Positions 25,046 through 38,590 of a stretch of DNA of 64,000 bases are shown here, one piece after another (the stretch's first letter is position 1; every line of letters starts with the position of its first letter). The translations under genes were made by a program, and so were the position numbers. The DNA is from Carnegiea gigantea (Eukaryota > Streptophyta > Magnoliopsida > Caryophyllales > Cactaceae), in assembly GCA_029747015.1 (NCBI GenBank), contig JAKOGI010000446.1, positions 315,001-379,000 on the forward strand. Direction: 5' to 3'. The notes beneath the pieces are model-generated. The model was not told where the DNA came from. It saw nothing but the letters and a program-made list of their open reading frames with translations, and ran no database searches.

Positions 25046-25155
25046 TTTTATTTTTTTTGGGGGCACAAATGAAGTGTAAAACTCGATGCAGGCAGGATTT
25101 GAACCTGATTCTTTGATAACATTTTTTAGAAAGTGTACCAGTTGAGCCAATTGAC
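25046..25155 (-). mobile_element. tRNA-derived SINE
   Basis: Read on the minus strand, TGGCTCAACTGG fits a pol III A box (TRGYNNANNNGG), followed about 30 bases on by GGTTCAAATCC, close to the B-box consensus. The body ends GTGCCCCC followed by an A-rich tail. The tail form C(n)A(n) recurs at many places in this window. Confidence 0.7.
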
Positions 25156-25770
25156 GTCCACAAATGCCGTTCCATGTGGGGAAGATAAGAGTGGTTATTT
25201 GGAATATGGGCAAATTTTAGGTTTTTGAAATGGTATCCTGGATAATTATAGTTGAAAAAAATTATACATAGTATTCTTTTTTCCCCCTTCTAAAGATGTA
25301 AAACATCCATGAAAATGCGTTATTACTTTTAAACTCAAAAGTGAGACATCTTTGTATTAAATTTCTATAGCTAATACTGATAGGGTTTGGTTTAAGGACA
25401 TTCACATATCTTTATTATCAGAGGCATATATATCCAACAATATCGTTCCTCTTTACACAGTACAGTATATTTGAATCATACCTTCTGTACAAGAAAATTG
25501 ACTCTAAAAGTTTAGGCCAATTATGTATTTAAAAGGCATAGCACACACAACAAACACACAGTCTACAACACACATGAAATTAGACAGACTAAAGAAAATG
25601 GTCTCTAAAAAGTCACTATCTCAACGCATCCTAATGACATAAACTCATCTCCTAGGTCAAGAAATCATAACCACTACCACCTTAACAGTTAACACACCAA
25701 TTTGCAACATTAAAATTACTCAACACCATCACAACATGACGCTCCTAGGAGCATGTAATAATCTCGTCCT
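25156..25770. other. 3' flank of the F-box gene at 25771
   Basis: Likely includes the 3' UTR of the minus-strand F-box gene. No other feature recognised. Confidence 0.4.
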
Positions 25771-27910
25771 TTAATACGAAACGGGTCCATACCAAACATC
25801 CTGGTGCTGCGCAGCAAGACCATCGTCTTCATTATCGCAGTACTCGTAAACACCCACTTTGGTTCGAGGGGAGGATCGCCAAGAGATCAAATGCCGTAGA
25901 AAATCGACAGCGACATGGGAGAGGTTCTCCAGATGGTAGTTCTTCATTGTGAAAATTGCAAAATTCTCCAAATTAGGCGATTTTTCGAGGAAAAACTTGG
26001 CCAGTTTCAGCTCCATCATTTTGAACTTGAAGGAGGAGAACTTGACCAGTTTGAGGAAGGGAAATTGTTTGTCACAATTCTCGAATTTTTTCCTGTCATG
26101 CACCTCCCAGTATAGGCTTCTCTCAGCAAAGGAGAATTTCTGAAACTGTAACAATGTCAAAGAAATCAGGCATGCAACTTGGGTAACCTGCACTGTAATT
26201 TGGACCTCTTTTTTTTTTTTTTTTTGGTTGAGGTAGAACAGGGGGATTAAATTTACGCAAATTAATTTGGACTTAATTTAGTTGATTTAGACGAATAAAT
26301 AATTTTGGAAATTTGATTAGGGAATCGATTTAATTGATTTATGCACCCAAGCAGCGATTAAATGAAAGGAAAAATTCAAAAAATTAAAGAACAAAATTAA
26401 ATAGTGAAGAAGGCTGACATCAATGAAAAGCCTGTCAAGATGAGGGCATTTGTCAACGAAAGAAATGAGATCATATGGACTGCAGAAGCTCATGGCCTCC
26501 ATCAACAATTGAAGCTCCTTCAGATGCCAAAGATATTGCTTTGGTCCTCTAAATTGCCTTCCATGTATGAAAGTTGAGCATAGATCCTGAGGCCAAATTC
26601 ACCATTTCAACAGTTATGATTTAAATCAATAAAAAAAGATTGCTTTTTGATAGTAAATTCATTAATTGACTGTACCTAAGTGTCTATTCTCTTCAATTGA
26701 ATTTATACCAAGGTCCATTTAGATATAACTTTATTTAATCTTTAATCGAATTTTAGGATCTGTTTCGATTATTGCATGTCATCTTAGTTTATTAGGAGGA
26801 TTTGTTTATCTGATCACAAACAATTTTTCTTTCACATTTCAAACAAGGCAAAATTATTGGGGACAGGAGGATGCATACCTCTAGCAAGGTGCTACTGATT
26901 GTGAGAACCCGAACATGTGAGATTTGCAACATTAGGTCCTTTGTATGATGTCGAGGGAGAACATAGGAAACAAGTCTAAAGTTGAGCATCACATCCTTAA
27001 GTTCGGTCATCCTACCTTCGAAAGCGACATTATATGGTTTTCCAACAAAGTGAAATATTTCGAGTGTTGGAGCATCCACATAAACAAAATCAAGCTGATA
27101 ACAATCCCCGATTTTCAACTCCTTGAAAAACTTCAAGGTGTTTGCAACAATACTAAGTTGACGAACATCAAAACATCTTACAATGTCTAAACTCTCGAGA
27201 AGTGAGCAGTTATCAACAATGGTCTTAATGAAAGAGGAATTAATCCCAATATACCGCAGTACAAGGGTGCGCAAAAATTGCAAACCCCTAAACTTTGGTG
27301 GAAGATCAATCAAACAGTAGGAAAGTTTAAGAACTTGGATTGAATTGGTATCAATGACCTCAAAAGGGATTTTATAAGGAGCTACATTGAACCTACTTGT
27401 CATAAAATCTAAGTGTAGAATTTTAGGCTCTTTAGCAATGGCTAATTTGATCCAAGAAATAATCAAAGCCCCGATGGAAATGGGATTAACACAAAGCTCA
27501 AAGGTTATAATTTTTTTACTAGAATGAAGGGTGAGAACTCGATGGATTATCTCTGCTACTTGAATTTGAGAACGGTCTTTGGAAAACCAACGATCGAAAC
27601 ACAAGTGTTGGCTAAGTTGCCATGACTTTTCAAACCTTTTTGCAAGGACTGATTTCTCAATTGTTTCTTTGATGGGGAGAAAAGAGAGAATGCGCTCAAT
27701 CACATCATCACCGAGGTTCTTACATGGAGAATCAAAATTGCGAGCTTGTGCAAGTACCTGGCATAAAGTTTTCGGTCTTTTTTCTAGAGGATGCTCGATC
27801 TTCATTATCGCACCCTCTCTGAAGGTTTTTCTCCAATTGGTGTATTTTTTTTCTTTTTCTCTTGGGATCCTTTTGACCCTTGTTGATATATTTAATTTAT
27901 GTTTGGACAT
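25771..27910 (-). CDS. F-box/LRR protein (local family, copy 1)
   Basis: Three exons: 27910-26879, 26586-26419 and 26145-25771, all phase 0, giving about 524 aa. A somewhat weak F-box lies at residues about 64-100 (NLGDDVIERILSFLPIKETI, then LAKRFEKSW). It is followed by leucine-rich stretches such as LQFLRTLVLRYIGI, CSLLESLDIVRC and FKELKIGDC, and by a C-terminal exon with LKLVKFSSFKF and SPNLENFAIF, in the position of the FBD-like tail of plant F-box/LRR proteins. These normally act as substrate receptors of SCF ubiquitin ligases; the target is unknown. The exon-2 donor GTCAGC is non-consensus beyond GT. A start at Met36 (27805) is also plausible, since the first 35 residues are basic and atypical. 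It shares its exon plan with the genes at 41152 and 55088. Confidence 0.82.
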
Positions 27911-29828
27911 TTATTGCAATAATCAGATTTGGAAGAAAATTTGCAAAGGTTGAGCTTTGTTTTTGTTGCTTTCTTGGATATCAATGAGGATAGAAATCTA
28001 AAATTTTCTTCTCTACCATGAATGGATTCTGTGGATCAACTCCTCAATTTTTACCTGTTACAAAGATAACATTTCAATTCGACTAGTGCTGGCGTGGTTT
28101 TTTTACCTAATGGCTCTCTCCATTTACCTTGACAATGCTTTCAAGCCAATGCTTCCTCTAGTCTTGCTAATGTTTCTTATGCTTTGTTTGGTCAATCCAA
28201 TTGCACTGGGGAATGGAGTAAAGAAGGTCGATATCCTAGCGGCTGAGATAGAAAAACAATCCAATCACAATTGGTCGAGTTTGCCTACAATTGTCACTAT
28301 TTATGGAGACATTTGACTAGAGGAAGTTTGACTCATCATTTATGGGACCCACTATATAGAATTCATCAAGTTGTCAATAGGGGCTGTCTGGATTTTAGAT
28401 AGTTGGAAATGATAGTGATAAAGCAAATATTATTTCATGAGGCTTTGCTATTAAACTTTCTACTAATATTTCTAAGCATTGGAAGCTAAGTAAAGATTGT
28501 CGATCATTTAGCCTTGCCTTAATTTGCATATCTTGAAGGATTCTAATTGATGTTCAAGTAAGATGTCACATGACTAAACATGTCAAAAGGAACGTTTGTT
28601 TAATTCCTCTTCTTAGCTTTAGGTCAATGTAGCTAAAATATGATCTACTTTACCTCCAAAAATGACATTAATATAGAAGTACTACAAAAAAACTCACCCT
28701 TTAATTTGGACATGTATTGTAAATTTTTTATGTGTAGCTAATAACTAGTTATAATGAATATGCCACTACAAAATAAGTCTTGATGTGCAAAACTTGTTTC
28801 TTGACACTTATAAATGTTTCTCTTTTACGTAGCTACTTATCATCAAGATTTAAAAGTATCCTAAATATTAAATATTGACACATAAAAGGGTTGCTTAATT
28901 GCTCATATATTTTTCAATAATTCTATCTCAAGTGTCAACTAAAAAGATGTCAATAGTATCTGCGAAAAGAGACACTTAAGCATCAATAACTAAAATTTGT
29001 CATAAAATTAAAACTTTCAATGTACGATGTCTATAAAGATTTAGGTTCAGATATCCCACTTTATTGATTAATGAGAACCCATCAAGATTTTGGCCCAGCG
29101 TGACAGTACAAGTAAGAATCCTTTGAGGTATTGGTCTGCATTAAACGTGCTATGCCAATTGCCAGTTAAATGATAAGTTGGACATGAAAATCTCGTGTGA
29201 AATCAACATCATGCGAACCATGCCCATTTGCCCATATTTGATTAACAAGCCTAACAAATCATTAATAAATACGGTAAACAGCTTCGATTTCAACACCTTT
29301 CCCTCATTTGTTATGAGGTGGATATTATTATTTTATTTAGTTAACAGTTTAAAATTCTACGAAACAGGAATATTATGTTACTGTTTTCTAAAATGATTTG
29401 CGCTGAACTGAAAAATCAAATGAAAAATATTATCTGCTTTTGAAAAATAGCTTGTTTTTAATCATTGATTGATCAAAATTAGCAAGCCGGCAGTCTAATA
29501 AGACGAGAGCTGTTTAAACCTTACAGCTCAAAACTTTAGGCGACCCGGCTTATCACCCGCGCCCCCCCCCCCCCCCTCAAAAAAAACCCCAAAAAATCTC
29601 AAAAACAAGCCAGGCTACATCATGTTTCGGAAAAGGCAGCCAAAAAGCTCTTCCTGCTTGATTATACACATGTACTGGTACACTGTTGTACACCAGAATA
29701 CCAGATTTCTATGTTTATTTCTCAAGATGATGGCAATGGAATCTTTCGTGCAATATAATTCTGAGTTTGAATACCAGTATGCAATGTACAATGACTCTCT
29801 CATTTCTTGAGTGGTTTTTACATTTGAC
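27911..29828. other. Gene-free stretch between two minus-strand genes
   Basis: The open frame at 28086-28316 is hydrophobic and then polar, with no family match I can name; fragments in other frames (NASSSLANVSYALFG) faintly recall retrotransposon gag but are too weak to call. A C-run/A-run lies near 29562-29586. The last 200 bases are 3' UTR of FHY. Confidence 0.4.
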
Positions 29829-32800
29829 TCAAGTTTCGCTGCAATCACTCTTCACAATGTTTGTCAGATAAGGATCATCCTTGTACTTCGAGTAAATGGG
29901 AAGCTGAAGGGCCCTCTCTGCAATTCTCCTGTCCTCATGAATCTTCTCTATGAGGCCTTCCAGAGATGGAAAATTGGCCTGGAACAACATTTGCAGTAAA
30001 AAATTTGAAAAATGGTCTACGCTGAGCATTTGGTGATAAAAGGAGATGGATGCAATCATGCAAAGATACCTCAGGTCGTATATAGCCTACAACGATAAGG
30101 TGCAACTCTTCCCCATAAAAGTCTTCCTTGAATTCATGAAGTAGCCAAGGTTCCTTCAAATGTAGAGAAGATGATTGTGATAGATAATGATGAAGGGAAC
30201 TGTTTTTTTCCTTTAAAAAAATAAAAAATCCACATTTGAACCTAGAAGTTTACTTACTATGGTTTTCTCAGGATTATTGAAGTAAGGATTCCAACCAATG
30301 CTCATGACCATCTTGTAAATGCCTCGTTTAGCTAGTCCAGCCCAGCCAAAGTATACACCAGATGGATGTTCAGAAAGTTGATCTGAATAGCCCTCCGTGG
30401 ATAAATTAGCTACGAAAGATTTATGAGAAGCAATAAGAAAAGACAACTCAAAAGTAGTCTCTATCGACAAGGCAGAATGAGTAGAAGGAACAGCAACACA
30501 ACTACCCAACCATCAATCCATTCAGCTTTAGGATATTCAAGCATAACATATCAATTTCAGTAACAGTACCTTTTAACCTATTACAGAAGTTGGATTATGA
30601 ATGATATCACAAGTTCCTTAAGGTACCAGAGCAGGACATGAATTGAAAGCAATTGAAATCTTCCCAGATGTGGAACACTGATGAGTGACCTTTTTACTGG
30701 ATGGATTGAGATCTGTATTCTGCTCAGAGCTCACTTTGGACTATAAATCAAGCAACGCTGAACAGAATATGCTTCAGATTCTAGACATGAAACTCAACTC
30801 AATTTGCACACACCTCCAGACGCTGAACCTAAGAATTCTAGCTCCACGAAAGTAACCAGTTTTTCAACTAATTTGAATGAGAATACACACTTTCTTTGCA
30901 AAGCAATTCTAAAACTGACCAAGATGGATTGAATGCCGTAAGTCATAGGTTTTGCAACCCAACCCCCACCCCCCAAAAAAAAGAAAGAGCCCACTAAAAA
31001 AGAAAGAGCACGAGAAAAAAGCAGAAAGATGCACTTGGATTGAGGCTTGGACTTCTGAATCCAGCATTGACTCATAAAGAATATTTTTAAAATGAAAGTG
31101 ATGGGTGTTCTGACCACACAACACTACGTAACCAACAGACGAAATTCATGGAAGTTTATGTCAAACACATATAGGGAACATCAGAACAGATTTAAAAGTG
31201 TTACGTATTTTATTTGGCCAGACCTCAGCTATCAAGAAGACATCATCACGGGGGAATTATTGATGTATTAATATATACCTGTTGGAATGCCAAGCACCTT
31301 TGAACCACGGCCAAACCCCTTGACAACAGGACCGCCAATTTGCCAAGGTTCTATAGGCAGGGTACCCTCAATCCCTATATAAAGCAATGTACAGGTTCAG
31401 TGAAATACCATCAAAAGCAAGGATCATTTCCCACTGTACCCAGAAAAGAACTAGTTCACAGCAGTTTACAATCTTCAAATGGAGGTAAGCCCCATTGCTC
31501 AGGTCGAAGATCATAAAGGGAATTAATGACTTCATCCGCCAATTTGTAGAGATGCGTTTGTTTTGGGAGTGATGGTACAGCAACCACTTCCATTCCAGCA
31601 GCCTTCCCACCAGCAACACCAGGTCTAACCAGCCAGCCGAAAAAAATCATCAGATTTTTTCCCTAGTTTCAGCATAAGATAGCATAACTAGAAGATAAAT
31701 CTCTTTGCAAAATCTGACAGAAAGTTAAGGAAAAATCACAATGTAGGGGAAAAAAAGGAAAAACAATTCAATAGTACTGTATGTCAATCTGTTGCCTTAA
31801 TTTAGGAGTTTGTTTCCAAGAGAGAAAATTTGACCCTTTAAACTAAGATTTTTCATTCATCTTGCACAAAGCAATAAGGCCAAGATGGAATCCTATGGGT
31901 AGGGTACACAGGCCAAGATATATGCAGCCTTCTTGGATTGAAATTGATAGGCAGGCTTCATCTGAGTCCGTGGAGCCACCACATCGTAATGGATATGGCA
32001 ATAAGTCTCCACTACAAGAATATAAATGGCAAGAAGGGAAAACAGTGGTAGCAGGGCACATACTAGGGTAGGAAATGGTCCATACAGGCTTGCAACAATA
32101 AAAATCCCAGAGGGGTTGATACAAGAATTATTATTATATCAGATCACTATGATAATTATACAACTATTAATATCAATAAATTATAGCAGAAAATAATCTT
32201 ATCAGAAAAATAGAGCACAGAAGATTGTACTCATCATAGTCAAATTCAAGCATGTGCTAAGAATGACTTTAGCCAAGGTTTCCAGAATTCCACCATATGA
32301 ATCAAGGACAAATATTCCACAGGTTGATGGCTATTCTGAGAGCAATACATCTCCCCTTGATAAATTATAAAGCAGCTGTTGCAAAGAGGCTGTCAAGGGC
32401 CACCTCTAAACTACATAGGCTAAATTAACCAAGTTGCCTTGCTAGTGCGCCCCCCCCCCCCAACGCGGGGCCCTTTCTCCTTTCTTCTTGAAGGGAGGAT
32501 GGGGAGAACAGTTGGTTATTGAAAAACTCTATTCAGGCTTCCCATGTGAGATTAGGCATTTGCAGTCTCCGAGTCTGAGGAGTCTATTTTCTTGAAGGAA
32601 CTCAAGGCCTTTGAGAAGCCCCCCCCTTTTAAAGTCAGGGACAAGGGCTGGTTTCAGATTGAGATCTCAAACCAGTCTTCCGTTGTATGCTTTCTTCCAG
32701 AAACAGGCAAAACCGTTAAGAATGCGGTACTCTTGCTTGTCGGTGCTTTTCACGGTTCTTCAGTTATTTCTTTCTTGGAAGATCATTAAGGGTTATAGGG

Positions 32801-34317
32801 CTTTAGTGAGCCAGGCAGCAGGCCAATAAACTGGTCTCTCCGACTGTGCGTCCCAGGCTAAAGGTTTCATAGGCTAATATAATTACTGTATTACCTCACC
32901 CCTCCCCCACCCCTTCCAAAAAAAGGGTTAGAAACACCCACTCCCAAAAACATAGAAGTAGAAAACAAGAGGCAAAAAAAAGGGGCAGTCTAGGAGTCTT
33001 ATTACTCATATGAGTAAGCAGGCACTAAATGGAAGTCAAATGTGACAGCTGCAACAAACTTTATTAATGTCTTTCAATTTTGAGCAAGGCACTTACACAG
33101 AGTCTTCAATGACGAGGCAACCGGAAGGTTCGACATTGAGACGCTTAGCTGCTTCAAGGAATCTTGTCACACGGAAACACAGAATAAGAGTGCAGCCAAA
33201 ATTAAAAAAGTGCATAACCAAGTAGACATAAAATCCGAACTCACATTTCAGGAGAAGGCTTTGGATTTCTCACTTCATCGCCTCCAATTATAACCGAAAA
33301 TGATTCCCTCCAACCTGTAAACATTAGTTAGCTGGAGAAGTTAGTATATGCAAAATTTTGAGAACCTCTTCAAACAGTCAACAAAGACATTGACCATTTT
33401 GAGAACCAAATAAATATAAGATAGCAGTCCACCCAAAAAAAGGCAAAGCCCTTGAGTTTAGCTTACCCAGTTTACCGGATATTTTCTTCTCAATGTTTGC
33501 GCTGGGTGAGTTTGAGGCCAAAGCCATGGGTATGCCACGCCCATGGAGGTGATAAATCAATCGATTGGCACCAGGAAGAGGCTTAATATTACTGCAACTA
33601 CAATCAAAAGCGCAATATCATGTTCAAGTAATGAATAGAAAACAAACTCATGCAAAGATCATACATATTAACAGTCTAAACAACTGCTGATGCCCTCCCA
33701 CTAGCCGCTAAAGTCCTCAAATAAAGTAAAAAAATTAAAAGTTGGACTTCAGAAAACTTGGCCAAACAGTACAGTAGTTAGCTGTTTCTAAGTGAGATCA
33801 TGCAGAACTATAGCCACACAACCATGTCAGAACAGAAGAAATCCTCAAACAAACAGGATTAAGTACAGAATAAACAACACAAGGCCGGCTAAGCAAAGCA
33901 CCGAAACTGTTAGCCCTGAAGAATCTTGAACTCAATCAGAGCCATACAGATCCAAGCAAAGTGGCAACAAGAACAGAATGTAAATCGGCTTATCATATTC
34001 TTGGTCTTCACACATTTACTTCATAACTTAAAGAGAAAATCTTACCGCATGAAGCACAGACATATACACAACAATAATAGAAAATGTAATCAACAGAGCA
34101 CAGGAACAAGATGTAACCCAAGGAAACTGAGAGAAAAGGATGTATAAGTTAAGCAAGCAATGTGTAAGGGCTTAAGCAAGAAGAGATTTACAGAAAAGTA
34201 TATTCACGAAGAAAATGTGCTACCGTGATAGCTCCATTTTTCGCAGTTCACGCAATTATCATCAGAAAACTATTCTAAATATGGGCACATTATGAACTTA
34301 ACTATAGAGGACAAACA

Positions 34318-34356
<39 letters not shown>

Positions 34357-34483
34357 CTACATACGTATATGTACGTATATCAATATATATGTGTGTGTGT
34401 GTGTGTATATATATATATGTGTGTATGTGTGTGTGTGTGTGTGTGTGCATATATATGCATGTGTGTGTGTGTGTGTGTGTGTG

Positions 34484-34528
<45 letters not shown>

Positions 34529-36726
34529 ATAGATAGATAGATGGATAGATAGATAGATTAGATAGATATCGAAGATCATCCAAGATCTTTGGTCTACGAA
34601 GAGAAATACCCATTTAATTTCAATAATGATCAACTGTGTAAATCATAACCAAACAGTAGTATGTGAACAGCCTCAAACTTTTTTAACTTTTGACCATGTA
34701 AATATTGCATGTAGAGGAGCAAGTATCAGTTGCATTACTGATTAGAGAATAATGGTTTGAATTCTTTCAAAAATTCCTCTGTGTGGCATGGTAGTTCATA
34801 CTCTTCAACAATTGCAGCAGCTGCTTCCATTGGTGTTTTTCCTACTATTCTAGAAGCTTCTCTCCCATCCCACCGCTTTCCATACTTAACCAACAGACTC
34901 CTCAAGACCTCAGTTACTACTCCATCTGTCATCAAATTAAAACTGAATCATCACCAGGTAAGGGGTTGAGATGCCTAAACCAGAACAATAACATGTACTC
35001 TACTTTCTAATCCTTCATCTCATCTTGAAGGTAGAAGATTTGAAATCACATTCTTTACATATTCTCATGCATTTGAGCTAAAATCACCTAACAAAGGAGC
35101 ACTAAATATAGTAATCTATAAGTCCATATGCAGACTACAACAATGATCATAAGATACAATTACAAATACAGTAGCACATGCATACAAAAGAATTTAAAGA
35201 AAAGCCAAACAGCGCCCATGATCAACCCGCATAACACAATCATAAAGTAGCCAGTGGACAGGGGAAAATTGTAACCAGTCTCAGAAGAGCCAGGATGAAG
35301 AACACTGAATAGCATCGCCTACACTTCCACAGTTCCATCCCAAGTATTATATTCCAGTTGTGTTGACGGTTGATGTATGGTTAGGGAAACTTTAATCAAA
35401 GGAATGCCCTAAGTTCTACCAAAAGCATTATTTCGGACGTCCCTATCAGAAAACTCCAATCTCTAATACAAAGTGTGCCAAACAGGTACATACTTGTAAT
35501 CAATTACAAAACCAGTTCTTGTCACTGTTTGAGAAACTTTGTGAGTTACGCAAATTCTTTTATGGTTATAATTACACTATGAAGCCCAAACCATGCCGAC
35601 TGAAATTGGTTGTCATCTCCACGGACCAGGGAGAATTAGTCTTATAATTATTCTGCCTGATTCGGTATGAATGCTGTTATAAAAAGGAAGAAAATATGGA
35701 ACCAATGGCAAGACTGGTAATTCAAGCCCTATTGGACATGTCGGTGCAATGCAGATACAATATTTTGCCATAGAGACATATCCAATGAAGCAGTCAAGGC
35801 CACCAGATCTTATTATATGATCCAAAGAATTCATGGATATGTGCAACAGCAATCATGACATGAGTGCAAAAGAAAGTAACCACATGTTAAGAAACACCAT
35901 ATGACTTCAATAACTTCACATCATTGCCAGAAGAGGGTGGAAACTTGTTCAACCTGAGAACTTTTATGACACTATAAAATGGATTGCCATTTGCAAATAA
36001 TGGAAAATGGGAAAACACTTTTTCTGGGAAATTCCGATATATTTTACAGAATGGACAGTTAGATTTAGTCATCAGAGGAAGTGCACAGATTTAGCACATG
36101 TGAACGCACACACTATTCATTAGTTGTTATTTCCAAATTCAACCAGTGTCACGCAGCTCCTAGTTTTCTGTAGGACTACAATAGCAACAAGTTTGCCAAC
36201 ATCTATATCTCCTCGGACCTTGCAAATGTAGGAGCCCACATAGGTGCTGTTTGCTTGTTTGTTTCGTGTAATCAGTTCCCTATCAATCACGCGGCCTTTG
36301 ACTCTTAACCAATCAAGTCTATGAGTTAGCCATTGCATCACTCGCTACGCAAAGCGCTACTAAACAGCTCAGGAGCGATTTACACATGCCTTCTATCAAA
36401 TATTACAAGGGTCTTTTCCTTTCTTCTATATGAATGTTCAAGCAGTTTGTGTAACTTACACACCCCTGAGCTTTCTGTCTCCACATATTTTTCCAAACTA
36501 GCCAACACACTTCAGAACAAAAGATGATTCCTAAATCACTTTGCAGTCAGGGATATGTTTATTAAATCACCACCACTGAAAACAAAAACACATGTGCAGC
36601 ACCAAATGAAGGTAGAAACGAAAAACGGCATAAAAGCTAGATCAGCCCACCTGTATTAATAAGAGTACCATCCAAGTCGAGGATGACTGAAGACGCTACT
36701 TTCTTAACAGAATTTGTGATTGACAT
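29829..36726 (-). CDS. FHY: Bifunctional FMN hydrolase / riboflavin kinase
   Basis: Ten coding exons: 36726-36651, 34925-34739, 33597-33467, 33314-33245, 33162-33097, 31624-31470, 31374-31279, 30409-30258, 30153-30070 and 29978-29829. The phases join cleanly to 388 aa, close to Arabidopsis FMN/FHY. The N-terminal half is a HAD phosphatase: DLDGT at 17-21 (nucleophile Asp17, Asp19), ALASNS about 113-118, Lys in NPKPSP near 150, and VIEDSV about 172-177. The C-terminal half is riboflavin kinase: [19 protein letters not shown] from about 242, PTAN at 259-262, then [12 protein letters not shown] and [15 protein letters not shown]. The enzyme phosphorylates riboflavin to FMN with ATP and can dephosphorylate FMN back, and is thought to act in the cytosol. 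All motif residues are present, so the gene looks functional. Intron 1 (34926-36650) and intron 2, with its microsatellite, are long. Confidence 0.95.
34320..34566. repeat. Compound AT/GT/GATA microsatellite in FHY intron 2
   Basis: Runs of (AT)n, (GT)n interrupted by ATATAT, a long (GT)n at about 34459-34530, and then (GATA)n. It lies wholly inside the intron between exons 2 and 3 of the 29829-36726 gene. Several open frames here are repeat artefacts. Confidence 0.95.
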
Positions 36727-37700
36727 GGTGACAGTAAAATGAAGGCCTTTATGCTCTGTAATTTATGTCTACAGGAGAAAGGTAATATTAGTATACGCAA
36801 GGATTGAACTGGAAATGTCAGTGTGTCTATGTTTTATTAATGACCATGTCCAATAAGATATTAACAACCATAAGCACAACATCAGATACAGGCACTCAGG
36901 CACATATATGCTCTCAACCTCGCTCAAGCCTTTTGCCCTCATGCTAAAGGGGGTGAACCTATCTACGATCAATGGGAACCAGGAGAGTTAATGCATCAAA
37001 GGCATGGTGTTAATGGGAACCAGGAGAGTCAATCTGAAACAGCTCAAATATAAACGTAGGACAGGCACGGTAAAATGGAGGAGAGACAAGGAGACAACAA
37101 GATAGCAATTCAACTCAATTACAGTTTACAAATATCATTCTCCTCATTCTTAAATCAATTAGAACAGAATGAGAAACACTACAAGATTCAAAGCACTCTT
37201 AAATTAAAATTTTGCGGGCTTCTTTTTTGTTATCATTCTAATTGGTTCAATCAATGTTACTCAGAAATAGAATTTTGCCACCTCCTCGAAAATATCAATC
37301 ACAAAAGACAATAGAGAAAAGCCACAAATCCACAATTTGCCTGATGTAATTAAGGCACTATTTTGATCCTCAACCAGAATTGGACAGGTCTATCATCATT
37401 CATCACCAACATAGATCATTGCTATAGAGTACCCCTCCATCAGCAAATCGAATTCAAGTCTTATCTGAAAAATTCAACACAATCAAGCATTTCTAGCAAC
37501 AAATTCATTTGTCGGAAAACCTAATTCGAAGTGCACGACACACAATCCGAACAAAATCGAAGTGAAACTAAAATCACTGTACTTGACCACAAAATTGAAT
37601 TAGAAGGGAAGAAATATGAAGAAAAAGGTCTCACCTCTCCTTGTTCACACTAAGGCCAGAGATTGCAGAATCTGGTCACAAGGTGAACTGCGAAAGCTCT
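36727..37700 (-). promoter_or_regulatory. 5' leader of FHY with a likely leader intron
   Basis: Reading the minus strand, a donor-like AAGGAG|GTGAGACC occurs at about 37635, and an acceptor TTACAG lies about 35 bases before the ATG at 36726. This suggests an untranslated first exon near 37636-37700 and a leader intron of roughly 0.9 kb. Inferred from splice-like sequence only. Confidence 0.45.
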
Positions 37701-38239
37701 CACAGACTTACAATAGCGGAGAAGAGAGACATAGTCAGAGTTAGAGAGAGAAATAGAGAACAACTAGCCAGCGGTGGCGGTGGCCAAGGCCGAGGCCTGC
37801 CAATGGCGGAGGCTACAACGGCGTTTGATGACTCAAGAAAGAGGGAACCCAATGCAATCCCAGAGCAAGTCGAATTCTTAAGCAGTCATCCGCAAAAATG
37901 ACACCAAATTTTGCATTTTTTAGCCCTAAAATGCCAGCAAGTTCTTCGTACTCCTTTAATGGCAGTATGTGGCCGTATGTTACGTGGCGAAGTCAGAAAT
38001 TTCAAGTGGCCAGGTGTTTTTTTTGGTTGTTTTGGATCCATGTAAGTCACAAAGGGCAATATAATACAATGGAGAGGGAGAACTTGAACTAGGGACCTAA
38101 TATACCTAGTACCTCAATCTTTACTATTAAATTAAGACTTTATTGGTGGAGTGTCGAATTATTAGTAAAAAAATTTAGACTTGAAGGTAACGAGGATTCC
38201 TTTGCCAACTTTTTGAAATATCTATACATTTTCATTTGG
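37701..38239. other. Upstream region of FHY, with SINE-like segment
   Basis: Contains the probable FHY promoter. Near 38040-38130 a poly-T plus GAGAACTTGAACTAGGGACC motif resembles the 3' part and B box of a tRNA-derived SINE in reverse. Not certain. Confidence 0.35.
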
Positions 38240-38585
38240 AATTGAAACTAAACATATCAACTAAACAAATTTGAAATTGAAATTGCCAAATAAACTCACA
38301 AATTAAACAATAAAAGCAAATTAATCTACAAATTGACCAATTAACCTAGAATTGAAACTAAACACATACATTAGACAAATTTGGAATTGCAATTGGCAAT
38401 AAACTCACAAATCAAATAATAAAAGCAAATTAATCTACAAATTGAAGAATTGCCCTAGAATTGAAATTAAACCTATAAACTAAACAAATTTGGAGTTAAA
38501 ATTGGCAAATAAACACATAAATCAAACAATGAAAGCAAATTAATCTATAAATTGAAGAATTAAGTAACAAATTTAAGTCAATTAA
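38240..38585. repeat. Tandem repeat, three copies of about 110 bp
   Basis: Copies begin at about 38241, 38351 and 38460 with ATTGAAACTAAAC or ATTGAAATTAAAC. Each contains AAGCAAATTAATCTA.AAATT near its end. Divergence between copies is modest. No coding frame. Confidence 0.85.
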
Positions 38586-38590
38586 AGCAT

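Noticed and set aside
28086..28316. 76-codon hydrophobic frame, considered as a membrane protein or gag fragment
   Set aside because: No conserved motif in any frame strong enough to name, and no splice partners seen.
34292..34633. Several long frames of alternating Tyr/Ile/Cys/Val or His/Thr
   Set aside because: Translations of the AT/GT/GATA microsatellite inside FHY intron 2.
38240..38585. Regularly spaced repeats considered as a CRISPR array
   Set aside because: The units are adjacent 110-bp minisatellite copies without spacers, and the sequence is a plant nuclear genome.
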